A DNA stretch of 64,000 nt from Mycoplasma sp. CSL7491-lung (GTDB lineage: Bacteria > Bacillota_I > Bacilli_A > Mycoplasmatales > Metamycoplasmataceae). The notes below the pieces were generated by a model that ran no database searches, was not told where the DNA came from, and worked only from the letters and a program-made list of their open reading frames with translations. Positions 35,402 through 48,100 of this stretch are shown in pieces; the first letter of the stretch is position 1, and the number at the start of each line of letters is the position of its first letter. The DNA is taken from contig NZ_JAHMHG010000003.1 of the NCBI RefSeq assembly GCF_018913965.1, positions 1-64,000 of the forward strand. The letters are read 5' to 3'. The position numbers and the translations under genes are program-made.

Positions 35402-35983
35402 TTATTTACGATTTTTAAGTGAAAAATTAAGAGTGCCTTGATCAATATAATCAACCGATGCACCAATTGGTATTCCTATTGCTATTTGTGTAACATTGAT
35501 GTTGTTGGATTCTAAAAAACCCTTTAAGACAGTGCTAACTATTTCTCCTTCTAAATTTGGGGAAATACCTAAAATCACTTCGTTAAAGTTTTTAGAATGA
35601 TTAATTAATTTAGCTATAAGATCGCTATTTTCATTTATTTCATTTTGAGTATTTAATTTTTTATTGAAAACAAAATATTTTCCTTTGTAAAATTCACCTT
35701 TTTCAATTTTGTCCAATATTTGCAAATTTTCAATAACCAAAAGAGTATTTTCTCTATTTGGATCATTACAAATGATACATTCTGCTTCCTCTTTTGGTCT
35801 AAAACAAAATTCGCATAAAATAATTTTTTCTTTTATTATCTTAAAAGAATTTGCAAGTAAACCTACAGTTTGATAATCTTGTTCAAAAATTCAATATACT
35901 ATTTTTTCTGCAGTTTTTTTACTTATATTTGGTAATTTTGTAATTTTCTTAATAAATTCTTCGATAATTTCGGAATCAAACAT
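35402..35983 (-). CDS. recR: Recombination protein RecR
   Basis: 193 residues including one TGA Trp (YWIFEQD). Helix-hairpin-helix near the N-terminus (ITKLPNISKKTAEKIVYW), zinc finger CEFC...CIIC around residues 57-72, then a Toprim region (LLVIENLQILDKIEKGEFYKGKYFV; GISPNLEGEIVS), ending with the GIPIGASVDYIDQGTL signature of RecR. Needed for daughter-strand gap repair with RecO/RecF. Start ATG overlaps the ybaB stop by one base. Confidence 0.95.
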
Positions 35984-36270
35984 TAAAATGGAAGCCCACC
36001 AGGTAGTGAAGGAGCGTTTTTTTCTTCTTCTGTTTGAATATTTTCGAACAATTCATTAATTGCTACAAGTAATAAGTCTTCTAATAATTCTTTGTCATCT
36101 GGATCGATTAGTGCTTCATTAATATTTATTTTTTTTAGTTCATAATCACCTGTTGCTACTAATTCAATACCTTGTTTTTCAAGTGTAAATTCTTTTTCTT
36201 TAAATTTCTTTTGAGTATCTTCGAAATCTTTTTGTATTTTTTTTAGTCTTTTGATCATTTCTGGATTCAT
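35983..36270 (-). CDS. YbaB/EbfC-family nucleoid-associated protein
   Basis: 95 residues. N-terminal helix MNPEMIKRLKKIQKDFEDTQKKF, followed by the beta-rich centre VATGDYELKKININEAL and the LLVAINELFENIQ helix; C-terminal PGGLPF resembles the family ending. Binds DNA as a dimer. In the conserved dnaX-ybaB-recR order. Confidence 0.93.
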   Translation of the reverse strand: MNPEMIKRLKKIQKDFEDTQKKFKEKEFTLEKQGIELVATGDYELKKININEALIDPDDKELLEDLLLVAINELFENIQTEEEKNAPSLPGGLPF

Positions 36271-36288
36271 TTTATATACCTCTTATTT

Positions 36289-38181
36289 TTATTTTTTTGG
36301 TTCTATTAAAGTTACTTTTGGTAAATCGTCATTGTTTTTTAATTCATTAATTTTAAATTTATATTCTTTCATAAACATTTCCTTAACTTTCTCCATACCT
36401 TCTGAATCTATGAAAAATAAATGTTTATATCCCTCTTTAAAAACAAAATCTATAAATGTTTGAAAAGAATAACTAAGTTTTTGCTTATTTAAACCAACAA
36501 CTTTATTTGAAGGTGCTGAAAAAACAATTGCATTAGGTGTGCCTAAAATAATTTTAAGATTTTCTAATTGCTTTACTACATCGAAAAAATCATCTTTATA
36601 ATTTTGATTTTCAATGTAGTCTTTTATTTTGTATTGGTATTCTTTAGTTTTATTTAAATGTATTTTTTGTTTTTTAACTAAAAGTACTAATTTTGTTATT
36701 TTTATTAAATCATCTTCATCGTTATTTTCTTTGTCTAAATTAATTTGATGAGTATCAATAAACATATTCTCAGAAGTATTTGATAAATTATTATTTAACA
36801 AATTATTTTGCATGTCATTATAATTCGTAACATTATCATCTAATTTATTTATAGACCTCTCGGTATTCAACATAATTTCCCTTGTTTTTTGCTCTAAATC
36901 TGAAACTACTGATTCGATTTCTTCTGACTTAATTATGTTTTTATTTGCTTTAGATTTGAAAATATTAGGATTATAATAATCTGAATTATCGTTTGCAAAT
37001 ATAGTTTGACTATTTTTCTTAAAAACTTCTTTTGGAGCAATATGTTTCTTTTGTTCTTCTTTTTCTTCGGTTTTTATTTTAGCCACATTAATTGGATTTA
37101 TTGCAACATTTGCATTTTCATTTAAATCGATCGCATTTATCAATCCAAGTTGCAATATTTCAAATGGAATTTCACTTTTAGCAACTTTGGTAAAAATATC
37201 ATAAAAAGCTTTAGTCAATCGTAAAGCTGAACGTACATTTAGATTTAATTCATGAACTTCTTCAATGCTCAAATAAGATAATAATGAAGCATTATTTGTT
37301 TGAGAAATTAAAAGTCATTCTTTAGTTATATTTAAAAGTCTAATAACTAATTGATTAATATTAATCCCGGATTTATTAAGTTCATTTAAAAAACTAATCA
37401 ATTCGTGGATACTTTTAGAACTAATTAAATTAATTATTTTAATACCTGTTTTATTTGAAATAATTCCGTAATTATTAAAAATATCCTTTTCATAAATTGT
37501 TTTATTATTAAATGAACTACATTGATCCGCAATAGAAAGAGCATCTCTCATGCCGCCTGTAGCTAAAGAAGCAATTGTTCTTAAAGCGCTCATTTCATAT
37601 GTAACCAGTTCTTTATCCAAAATTAATTGTAAATGTTTTACGATATCATTTTCTGTCATTCTTCTAAAATTAAATCTCTGAACTCTAGAAAGTATTGTTA
37701 AAGGTATTTTTTGCGGGTCTGTTGTAGCTAAAATAAAAATAACGTGCTTCGGAGGCTCTTCAAGAGTTTTTAATAATGCATTAAATGCAGTATTAGATAA
37801 CATATGAACCTCGTCTATTATATATACTTTAAAAGGGCTATTAATAGGGCTTTGCTCAACTTTTTGTTTTAACTCTCTAATCGAATCAACACCATTATTA
37901 GAAGCGGCATCCATTTCAATTATATCTAAGTTGTTTTGAGAATTTTCTAGACATATTTCACAAGCTTTAGTTAAATCATTACTATGAGAACAATTTAGAA
38001 TAGACGCAAATATTTTCGCAACAGATGTCTTACCTGTGCCTTTGGGTCCTGAAAACAAATAGGCATGACTTACTTTACGACTCTGTAAAATATTTTTTAA
38101 TGTTTCAACCACAAAATCTTGTCCAACAACTTCATCAAATTTTGTTGGTCTATATTTTCTATAAAGTGCTTTGTAACTCAT
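36289..38181 (-). CDS. dnaX: DNA polymerase III subunit gamma/tau
   Basis: Clamp-loader ATPase, 630 residues with a TGA Trp around 37313. N-terminal YRKYRPTKFDEVVGQ, P-loop GPKGTGKTS, Walker B IDEVHMLS, sensor 1 LATTDPQKIP and the SRVQRFNFRR arginine finger. The zinc module reads NCSHSNDLTKACEICLEN: three of the usual four Cys are present, the fourth position is Asn. The C-terminal third is Asn/Lys-rich and low in conservation. No internal frameshift signal was seen that would make a separate gamma form. Confidence 0.96.
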
Positions 38182-38264
38182 ATACCTCCATTAATTAAAA
38201 TTAATATTTTAATAATATTAATTATATAATAATATGTTTTATTAAATAAAAATTGAATATAAAA

Positions 38265-38285
38265 ATAAGGTAATCACCTTATCTA
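38265..38285 (-). terminator. Terminator of the small basic-protein gene
   Basis: ATAAGGT / ACCTTAT 7-bp stem with a four-base loop; TTTTTATA follows on the minus strand. Confidence 0.7.
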
Positions 38286-38311
38286 TAATATTATTAAAAT
38301 GATTTAAAGGA

Positions 38312-38425
38312 CTATGCAGCTTGTGATTTTTCTTGTCTTCTTAAATCTCTTGCACGCTCTTTTGATAATTTTTTAGCTCTTTTTTCAGCACGAAGTTTGT
38401 TTTTTAATCTAACAACTTTTCTCAT
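38312..38425 (-). CDS. Very small, highly basic protein
   Basis: 37 residues, 16 of them Lys or Arg, starting MRKVVRLKNK and ending QEKSQAA. It has a clear AAAGGATT ribosome binding site 6 bases before the ATG and its own terminator, so it is probably real. It would form one amphipathic basic helix that could bind RNA. It does not match L34, L36 or S21 as I know them. It could be a ribosome-associated peptide; that is inference. Confidence 0.7.
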   Translation of the reverse strand: MRKVVRLKNKLRAEKRAKKLSKERARDLRRQEKSQAA

Positions 38426-38723
38426 AATTCAATCCTTTCATCGGGTTTTATTTTACTTTTTGTGTAATATAAAAATTTTACATTAAAAATTATTTTTTTA
38501 AAACAAAAATTAATAGGTGCCTTTACTATCGTTTCTAATCTAAGTAAGTCGACTGTCACCTTTGAAGAATCTGATAGAACATGTTTTAAGAAATTACCAA
38601 AAAAGTATTAATAAAAGTATTAAAGATTAATTATTTTAAAACTAGAAATCACAAAGATAACAACTGAAAGCATTTTAATATCTGAGATTAAATTACAAAA
38701 TCTTCACTAAATATTTTACGAAA
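38426..38723. other. 298-bp gap with possible structured RNA
   Basis: No reading frame of note. The stretch 38510-38590 is less AT-rich than the surroundings and has AGGTG/CACCT pairing at a distance of about 40 bases, with a GTCGAC inside. It does not show the signatures of SRP RNA, RNase P RNA or tmRNA. A dyad ACTAAAT/ATTTAGT at 38706-38735 overlaps the end of the next gene. Confidence 0.4.
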
Positions 38724-41700
38724 TTAAGATTTAGTATTTTTATTTTCGTCCAAATAACTAATATCTTCATAAATATCATCATATAAGTCTGGATATAGAT
38801 ATGCTAATTTCTTAGTTTCCGCAACAAAAGAATTAGGATTATTTAAATTTCTAACATCGCCAAAAAAGGAAATTTTTTGAGTATCAAACATTAAAAATGT
38901 TATAAATCTATCGTTAACACTTAATCCTGGTTCCAAACTAGAACCAGAATTTATTACACCAACCAAATCACCTTTTACATCAAAAACTCCAGTTCCGGAT
39001 GAACCGGCTTCTAGGTCAACAGAGTTTTGTTTTAAATTAAATACACGTGCAAAATAATTTCCTCAAGTAACAGGAGAACTATAATGAGTAGCTTCCGGTA
39101 TATTTGTAATTAAGTACTCTCTATAACGACGTGTTCTACCATACGATGCGCTATTGGCTGAATTCTCCATTGGAAATGATCCTAAATATCAATTTAATGA
39201 TGAATAATCGTTATAATGATATACTTCATTACTTATTTTTAAAGGTTTTAAGTTATCTAAATTTAAAATAAAATCAACTACTGCTTTTTCATTTTTTTTG
39301 AGTGTATAACCATCAAATATATAATTTTCTTTTCCTTTTTGATTTTCAAAATGGTTGAAAAAGAAACTAAAGTCTATTTCTGCAATACTAAAATCCATAT
39401 TATTATTTTCATCGTTATTTAGTAAAATGTTTCCTTCATCATCAAGTTGCTCGCCGTGTAAATAGTATAATTTCTCATTTATTTTTTTACCATTACGTCC
39501 TTTTTCATCTTTTATTCTATAATCCTTTATCATTTTAAAAGAAATTTGTTCATCTGCAGGAATTTTAACCCTGCCTAAAATTTCATCATAAAATCTTGCT
39601 TGCTCTTTATTCTTGTGAAAAACATATAAATTTTCAATATTAGAAGCACCTAAATAATCATCTCTTTTAAACTTTTGATTACTAAACCACAGTCTATTTA
39701 ATCCGTTTTTTTCGTCCAATCCATAAATTGCTTCTTGAGTAAAATAAGGTTTTTGAGGATTTTGTTCAATTTCACTTTTCGATAAAATAGTCGGTACTAA
39801 TATACTATCAAATCCTCGATTTCTATAATAAGAGAATTTAAATAAATTATTAATAAAATTATTCATTTCATCGGCTATAATAGGTGCCGTAACATGTGAA
39901 TTAGTCATCACATAATAACGATGATCCTTATTATTAGTCTTTCCGATAACACTTCAACTACCACCTCCGTCACTCCCTAACGCAAAGGCTCGCGAACGAA
40001 TATTATTTGCTCCAATAGAATTATCTTCTTTAGTTAATCTAGTGGCGAATTTTTCTGGATTTGTATTTTTGATTTTAAAATCAATATTCGGATAATAACT
40101 ATTATTTAAATTTGCTTTTGTTATAGTGTTGTTTGATAATTTATCAATTTTTTTAGGAGTATAACTTATGTAATTGCTTATATTATCATTTTGTCTTTGA
40201 AAACGGTGTATAAAAAAATAATTATTACCAATAAAAGCCGACTCTTTTGGATCGTCATTATGTTGCGAAGCTATTTCATATATCTTTGCTTGATAGTTAA
40301 AATTATTTTTTGAAGATATTGTTAATTTTAAATTTAGGTTGTTAGTGGTATTGCTTGTATTTATTTTTCTATTAATATCAAGCGTAAAATTAAAGTTTTT
40401 ATGAATATAATTTAAAACACTTTTAGATACATCTTTATTTTCATTAATATAAGTTATATCTAAGTGTGGATTTGTTATTTTTGTATAATTAGTCAATTTA
40501 GACAAAGGATATGATATTTTAATGATCGACCTTGCCTTTTGAACTTCTGAAAAATGTCTCGGATTAGTTTGATAAGGATCAAATTCAAATGCAAAGGTAA
40601 CAATAATTTTACTAGGATCCAATTCTTTAAATTCATATAAGGATAAATCTTTTTCCAAAATTGCTTTTGTATTATTTTCACTTATTTTAAAATAATTATT
40701 TCTTATATAATCTTTGCCTAAAAAAGGAACCAGTTTATAAATTTCATTATTTTTTATAATATTTAAATTTTGCCTTTCGTAGTTATAATCGTATCTATCA
40801 AAACTATTTTCGAATGTAAAATTAAAATATGTATCTAATTGAGAATCTACCAATTTAGACAATTCTTCATCATTTTTATATGTATAATCAACTTTATTTT
40901 TACTAATTAAATTAATTCTTTCTACAAAATAATTATCATTATAATTAGCTATTTTAGAATTATCCGAAAAACTATTGTCCTTTATTTTATCGATATTTAT
41001 CTTTATAAAACTTTCTACTTTAGAATCACCTTCTAATATTTTAATGTTGTCTAGTTTATATTCAACGTTTTTAAACAACTTATTCAACTCAAACTTATCT
41101 AATTCAGAAATTCTTATATAAATAGTTCTCGACGGAAATAGTTTTTTTCTTTTGAATGTTTCATTACTATTTTTTAAAATTGGTGAAAAACTTAAGGCAA
41201 AAGTCTTTTGAGCAAAGTATTCTTTATTTGATTCATTTAAATTTATTTTTAATGAACCATAAAGTTTATTATTTTCTTTAAAGACTTTAAAGTCTTCCGC
41301 TTTTATATTGTCTACTTTATTGTTATTTGTAAATATATATTTTGGATAAAAATTTAATGAATATGAGTCTGTTGATGTAGAATATGAAGTTACTATAAAA
41401 TTATTAATGTGTTTAGGTAATGTTTTTAAATTAAATTTAAAAACTTTTTTAGAATCTGATTTTTCAGATTTAAAAACTTTAGCAAATGGCATTAAATAAT
41501 TTGTAGATTTAATCATAATATCAATTTCATCCACTGATATTTCGTTTTCAAAATTTAAAGTCAATTGTTTATTAGAATCATTAAATTCCATCGAAAATTC
41601 ACCAATATTTTTTATTGTTTTTTCTTGTTGTGTAAATTGCCCTTTTAATTGTTTTTCGTGTGATTTTAAGTTATCAAATTCAACATCTTTAGTAACTGCA

Positions 41701-42272
41701 TAAGATTTATAAAAATTTATAATATTTCTTAGTTCTCCAGAGTAAAAATTAGGGTTTGTTTGTTCTATATTTATATCATTGTTTGAGTTAGAAAATTTAA
41801 TAATATTTGAATTTAAATTCTGAACGTCAACATCATAAATATTAGGAATAGATTTACCATCATCAATTACTTTGGGAGTTTCCTTGACGCTCTCTTCATT
41901 TTCAATAATTAAGTTATCGTTAATTGTTTGTGTTTTATTAGTGTCTTGGATTTTTAATAAAGTGTTGTTAGTATCATTTTTATTTGAATTATCTATATTT
42001 TTATCTTTCGATTTAGAAATAGAATTACTTTGATTCGAATTTTTTGAATCGTTTATAGAATCATTAATTTTATTTTTTTCTAATTTGTTGTCTTGCGGAA
42101 CTAATACATTATTTTTATTATTAATCTTGATTTCATTATTTTTGTCTTTTTCTTTAATTTTAGAATTCGAATGTTTAACATATTTATTTTCAGAACAAGA
42201 TACTAAAGTAGGTGATACACCAACAGATAACATTAGTGTTCCTAAAATAAATCATTTTTTTGTTTTTTTCAT
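38724..42272 (-). CDS. DUF31/MIP-type serine protease lipoprotein 1
   Basis: 1182 residues; TGA is Trp at many positions. Lipoprotein signal MKKTKKWFILG...VSC, followed by an extended Asn/Lys/Asp-rich tether (about residues 30-140), a long beta-rich region and, at the C-terminal end, the trypsin-like domain of the DUF31 family: RAFALGSDGGGSW, catalytic His793 in MTNSHVTA, a candidate Asp in NMDFSIAEIDF and Ser1092 in AGSSGTGVFD. Family members include the mycoplasma immunoglobulin protease MIP, which cuts antibody held by MIB; no MIB gene lies next to it. Stands alone, divergent from parC. Confidence 0.87.
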
Positions 42273-42447
42273 ATTTTCCTTTCTCGAATTATTATTTTTC
42301 TCTTAGTTTTTGTTTGAAGGAATTATAAATATTTTTTTATAAAATAAAAACTAAATAACTATTTAAAAATAGTAAACTAATACAAGACTTTGAAAACACT
42401 TATTTAGACAAAATTAAATAAACTATTATAATATAGTTGAGGTATTT

Positions 42448-45012
42448 ATGAAAAATAAGCAGATTGTTGAAAATATAATTGAAGAATCATTAGATAAGAT
42501 AATGTCTGATAGATTTAAAAAATATTCTAAATATGTAATTCAAGACAGAGCTATACCGGATGTAAAAGACGGATTAAAACCTGTACAAAGAAGAATTCTA
42601 TATTCTATGTTTGTTTTAGGTTTAGATGCAGACAAACCATATAAAAAATCAGCCAGAATTGTCGGAGATGTAATTGGTAAATATCACCCTCACGGTGATA
42701 GTTCTGTCTATGAAGCAATGGTAAATTTAAGTCAATGATGAAAATCAAATGTACCACTTTTAGATATGCATGGTAACATTGGTTCGATCGATAATGATCC
42801 CGCTGCTGCTATGCGTTATACTGAAGTTAGATTATCTAAAGTTGGTCGTTATATTTTAAACGATTTAAAAAAGAATACGGTTGCTTTTGTTCCTAATTTT
42901 GATGATAGTGAGATAGAACCAAGTATTCTACCTTCTATTTTTCCAACACTTCTTGTAAATGGAACAAAAGGTATTGCTATAGGTATGGCAACAGAAATGC
43001 CACCACATAATTTATCTGAAATAATAGACGGCACAATTGCATTAATAAAAAACCCACAAATTACAACAAAAATACTTATGGCTTATGTTAAAGGACCGGA
43101 TTTTCCTACTGGAGGAATAATTAAAGGTACTAGCGGAATTGTTGAGGCTTTTGAATATGGACAAAACAAAAACGAAAGAATTTACTTATATTGTAACTAC
43201 AAAACTTATAGCGAAAAAAATAATCAATTTATAGAAATTACTGAAATTCCATTCGGAATTAATAAGTCAGAATTAGTCTATAAAATTGACTTAATAATAT
43301 CTAACGGAGACATTGATGGCGTTTTAGATATTAAAGATAGATCTGATCGTAATGGTATTAATATTTTGATAACTTTAGATAAAGATATTAATATAGATAG
43401 TGTATTATCATATTTATTTAGTAAAACGGATTTAAGGGTTAGTTATTCATACAACAACACTGCTATAGACAATGACCAACCTAAAACACTAAATTTAAAA
43501 CAACTTCTAAATTCATATGTTACACATGTTAAAGATATAAAAACAAAAACATTAACATATGATTTAGAAAAAAGTAAATTAAGACACGAAATAGTTTTAG
43601 GTTTTATTAAGGTTGCCGAAATTCCGGATGAGGTAATTAAAGTAATTAGAAATTCCGAAGGGTCAAAAGCAGGAGTAATTGAAAACTTAATTAAGCATTT
43701 TAAATTTACAAATTTACAAGCTACTGCAATTGCAGAGCTTAAACTTTATCGTCTAAGTAAAACCGACAAGATTGCGTACTTAAACGAAAAAGAAGAATTA
43801 GAAAAAACAATCAAAAGAATTCGATCACTTTTAAACAATTCTGACATTTTTGATGAATACATTATTGATAAACTTCAAGAAATTAAAAACGAGTTTGGTA
43901 CAAAAAGAAAAACTAAAATTGAAAAAGATGAATTTGATGTTTCTTATAAACAAACTGATTTAATAAAAGAAGAAGAAGTTTACTTCGGAATTTCTAAATT
44001 AGGATATATTAAGAGATTTTCTGATAAAACTTACGAATCCAATAACATTAGCACATACTACTTAAAAGAAGATGATAATTTAATTTACTTCGAAAAAGCT
44101 AATACAATGCATAATTTTTTAATTTTTACAAATTACGGAAATTATGCAATTGTCCCTATTTATAAAATAAACGAGAATAAATGAAAAGATTATGGAACCT
44201 CCTTGAGAGATTTAGTTAATTTAGGTCCTACCGAAGAGGTTATTAGTATTTTTGAAATTAAGAATTGAAATAGTAAATTAAATGTTGTTTTAGGTACAAA
44301 AAATGGATATTTCAAACGCACTAAATTAATAGATTTTGAAGTAAAAAAACTAAATAAAATGTATACAGCAATTAATCTTTTAAACAGCGATGTTTTATTA
44401 AATGCCTATTTAAGTAATGACCAAAATACCATTTCTATCATCACTGAAAAAGGGCTTGTGTCTTCTTATTCAGAACTAGATATTAGTATTCAAGGTATAA
44501 AAGCAAAAGGTGTTAAAGGTGTTTATTTATCGTTGAATGATAAAGTAGCAAATTTCACAATAAATAACGATCATGATATTTTGATTTTAATTTCTAAAGA
44601 TGGAAAAATTTTAAAAATTAACGCTAATCAAATTCCAGAAATTTCGAAGACAAACAAAGGTAAAAAAATAGTTGATGTAAAAACATTTGGGGAAATAATT
44701 GATTTAAACATTTTAAATAATGATAAATGTTTAATAGTTAAAACAAATGACAATAGAACATACTTTGATGATTTAATATCTTATAAAACAAATAGTAAAC
44801 CTCAAAATATAAATATTGAAAATTTTGATATTGCAATATATAAAAGAAATATGCAAGATTACAATTTTAAAAACTATTCTGACTTTAGTGCAGAAACAAT
44901 TAAGGCAGTTGATAATAAAGTGCAAAAAATAGAAAAAACAATAAAACAAAGCGAAAAAAATCTTGACGATCTCCTTTCGAGAGTTGAAAAACTACTCAAA
45001 AATGATAAATAA
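42448..45012 (+). CDS. parC: DNA topoisomerase IV subunit A
   Basis: 854 residues, several TGA Trp. Conserved [23 protein letters not shown], quinolone-determining region [24 protein letters not shown] (Ser, Ser and Glu at the resistance positions), catalytic Tyr in [11 protein letters not shown]. The C-terminal domain (from about residue 500) has beta-pinwheel-like repeats and ends in a coiled-coil-like tail ([19 protein letters not shown]). Called ParC rather than GyrA from the [11 protein letters not shown] pattern and the lack of a GyrA box. parE is not in the window. Confidence 0.9.
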
Positions 45013-45013
45013 G

Positions 45014-45061
45014 AAAAGAATAAAAAGTTAAAAGAATGAATATTTTACTTTTTATTCTTTT
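45014..45061 (+). terminator. Terminator of parC
   Basis: AAAAGAATAAAAAGT / ACTTTTTATTCTTTT 15-bp stem followed by T-rich sequence. Confidence 0.85.
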
Positions 45062-45096
45062 TTATATGTCTTTTAAAAAAATGCATTTTTGGTGTA

Positions 45097-45105
45097 TGCT
45101 ATAAT
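45097..45105 (+). promoter_or_regulatory. Promoter of the M26-type protease gene
   Basis: TGC-TATAAT extended -10, 23 bp before the start codon; same TATGCTATAAT string as before both tRNA operons. Confidence 0.6.
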
Positions 45106-45128
45106 ATTTATATTAAATAAGGAGATTT

Positions 45129-48100
45129 ATGTCGTTAAATAAAAAGAAAAAAAATATAATTATCGGTAGCGTGATCGCATCAGTAATTTCGGTAGGAACA
45201 GTAGTCGGAGTTACCGTTCCTGTTTTAAACAAAAAAAGCAATTCTACTCGCAAACAAATACCTCAAAGAGAAAATCAAAATGCAATTATAAGTTTAAAAG
45301 GAGTTTCTTACTTAAATAATAATGCAAATAAACAATTAAAAATTGGTGATTTGATTGAACTAAAACTAGATATCCCTAATGGAAAAAAAGTTTCAGAAAT
45401 AAAAATAAATAATAAAAAACAATCAATTCAATTATCTGAACAAAATACATTTAATTGAGTTATAAATCAACAAAATACGAATATAGAAGTTATTTATGAA
45501 GATATACAAAACTTTAAAGTGTCGTTTTCTAATAATATTACATTAATAACACCAAACGTTAACTTAAACAGCGTTAAAGAAGGGACTTCACTGCAATTTT
45601 CATTTAAAATACCAAAAGATAAAGAAATTAATTCATTAATAATTAATAATGAAGAATATAAAGAGACCATTTCTAACAATTCATTTACTTATAAAATAAA
45701 TTCAAATACAACAATAAACCTTATGTTCAAAGATAAGGAATCTAGTGTAGATTCAAACGTATCGGATGAACAAAATAATAACAATAAAGACGGAGAATCA
45801 GATAATAATGATCAGGGAGTTTCGAATGAGGTTCCAGAAAATTCGAATAATGATCAAACCGGTTCCGGAGAACCAAAAAACCCAGAAAATAGTAATGAAA
45901 AAAATGAAATTGTAAAAGAAATACCTGAAGAAAAAGAAAAAAACGCTACCTTGAATTTACAAGGTTTTTTAGAAGAAAACAAAATAGTAGAACAAGGTAA
46001 AGTTGTAACACTAAATCTTAAAATTCCAGCAAATAATCATTTAGTTTCACTAACTGTAGATGGAGTTAATAAAAAAGATCAAGTTATTAATGGACAATTT
46101 AGTTTCACACCTGAAAAAGATACATATCAAATAAATGCATCTTACTCTTTAAATAAATATTCTTTAACGTTAGGTAGCTCAGAATTATCTATACAAGATA
46201 ACATCGATAAAGCAAATATAGATTATAATAGCGAAGTTGTTGTAAGTATAAATGTTCCTAATGGTAAAAAAATTCAAGAATTAATGGTAAATGGTTCTAA
46301 TAAAAGAAGAGAAGTAGATTCTAATAATAAATTTAGATTTAATATTAAAAACAATACAACAGTTAGTGTTAAATTTAAAGATGCGATTCATGAAATTAAA
46401 AATTATACACTTACTTTAGGAAACAATTTAGTAACATCAAGCGATATAAATCTTAAAAGTGTACCCGAAAATTCAACTATTAGAGTTTTCTTTGACATAC
46501 CTTCTGGGCAAAAGGTTTCAACCTTAACTGTTAATGATCAAGATAAATTATCAAGTATGGATTCATCGGGAGCTTTTATTGATTTAACAATGAACGAAGC
46601 GAAAAATGTTCAAGTTACTTTTAAAAATAGAGATAATGCAAATAAAAATATATATTATATAGCAACAAATAATACCGGTTACGATAATTTTGGTGTATAC
46701 ATTTATAAATCCGGTAAAATTTTAAAAGATAATAACAATAATAGCACATTACTAACTGATATAAAAATTGGTGATGTAATATTATTTAAAATAAAATCAG
46801 AAAATAATAATTTTGAAACCAATGAATTAAAAATGTCTGAATATAATCAACCAGAAGTATCGTTAACCAAAAATGTATGAGGAGATATGGCTTATGGCGT
46901 TATATCATCCGGGTCTTTTAAAGATGTAAGAATAACATTTAAAGAAAAGCCTAAAAAAATTGTTGATAAATCAAAATTACTAGAAGCAATTAGATTAGCA
47001 GAGGAAAAAAAGAAATCTTCTACATACATTTTTGAAAAAGATGAAGAAATTAAGAAAGTATTTGATGACAGTCTTAAAGATTCTATTAACATAAAAGACA
47101 AAGAAAATGTAACCGAAGAAGAGATAAACATTTCAACTGAAAAATTAATAGATTCAATGGATAATTTAAACGGTCAATATAATAAAAAATCATTTGATTT
47201 TAAAGACATTAAAAATGTCGAATTATTTAATATTGATAACGGAACTCAAAAAGTAGCAGGTTTAAGCGGAGAAAATTTTGATTATAGTAAATATTTTGCA
47301 AAAATTACTAATGGTGAGGAAATTTTCGAACTCCCAATTAGAAATATTAAGAAAATGAATAATAAATATGAAGTTACAATCAGTAATGATAAATTAGTAT
47401 ACTTTAATTCTTCAAACGATGCAATAGATCATTTTAGTTTTTATGTTGATGAAATATCAACCGAACAAGGCGCTATAACTTCGTTCAATCAACTCGTTTC
47501 TGAAATAACAAAAAATCCAAACGGTACATTTAAAATAGGGTCCGACTTATATGCATCAAATACAAATGCAGATGCATATATAATGAGTGATTTTACAGGT
47601 ACATTAACAAGCTCCGCAAATAAAGGTTATACTATTTATGGATTGAATAAACCTTTGTTCAATAAATTAATAAATGCTACTCTTGAAAATTTTAAAGTAA
47701 AAAATTCTACTTTAGAAATAACTAAAAATGGTGGTGTAATATCTATATCAGCAACTAGTTCTAATATAAGACATTTAGAAATTGAAGCAACAGTAAATTA
47801 TAGACGTTCACAAACCGATACCACTTATGTCGGAGGTATTTTTGGTTCTTTATCGGGTGGCAATGATATAAACGACAAAAAAATCGAAAAAAACATATTT
47901 AATGTTAACTTAAATATATTTAATGGTTCTGCAAATAGTCAATATTATGGTATTGTTGCTTCTAGATCATATAATATTGATTTAACAAAAAATTATATTT
48001 TAGGAAATATAACTAGCGATCAAAACTTACAAAACAAAGTAGGTTTAGTTTTAGGTAATAATATTAATTCTGGAACCGTAATGAATCAAAACATTATAAA

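Noticed and set aside
38312-38425. Ribosomal protein S21, L34 or L36
   Set aside because: Size is near, but none of the family motifs can be aligned.
38426-38723. SRP RNA, RNase P RNA or tmRNA
   Set aside because: None of the signature stretches (GGAA/AGCA loop, GAGGAAAGTCC-like, tRNA-like ends) is present.
42448-45012. gyrA
   Set aside because: The [11 protein letters not shown] pattern and the absence of a GyrA box fit ParC better; a GyrB/ParE neighbour would settle it but is not in the window.
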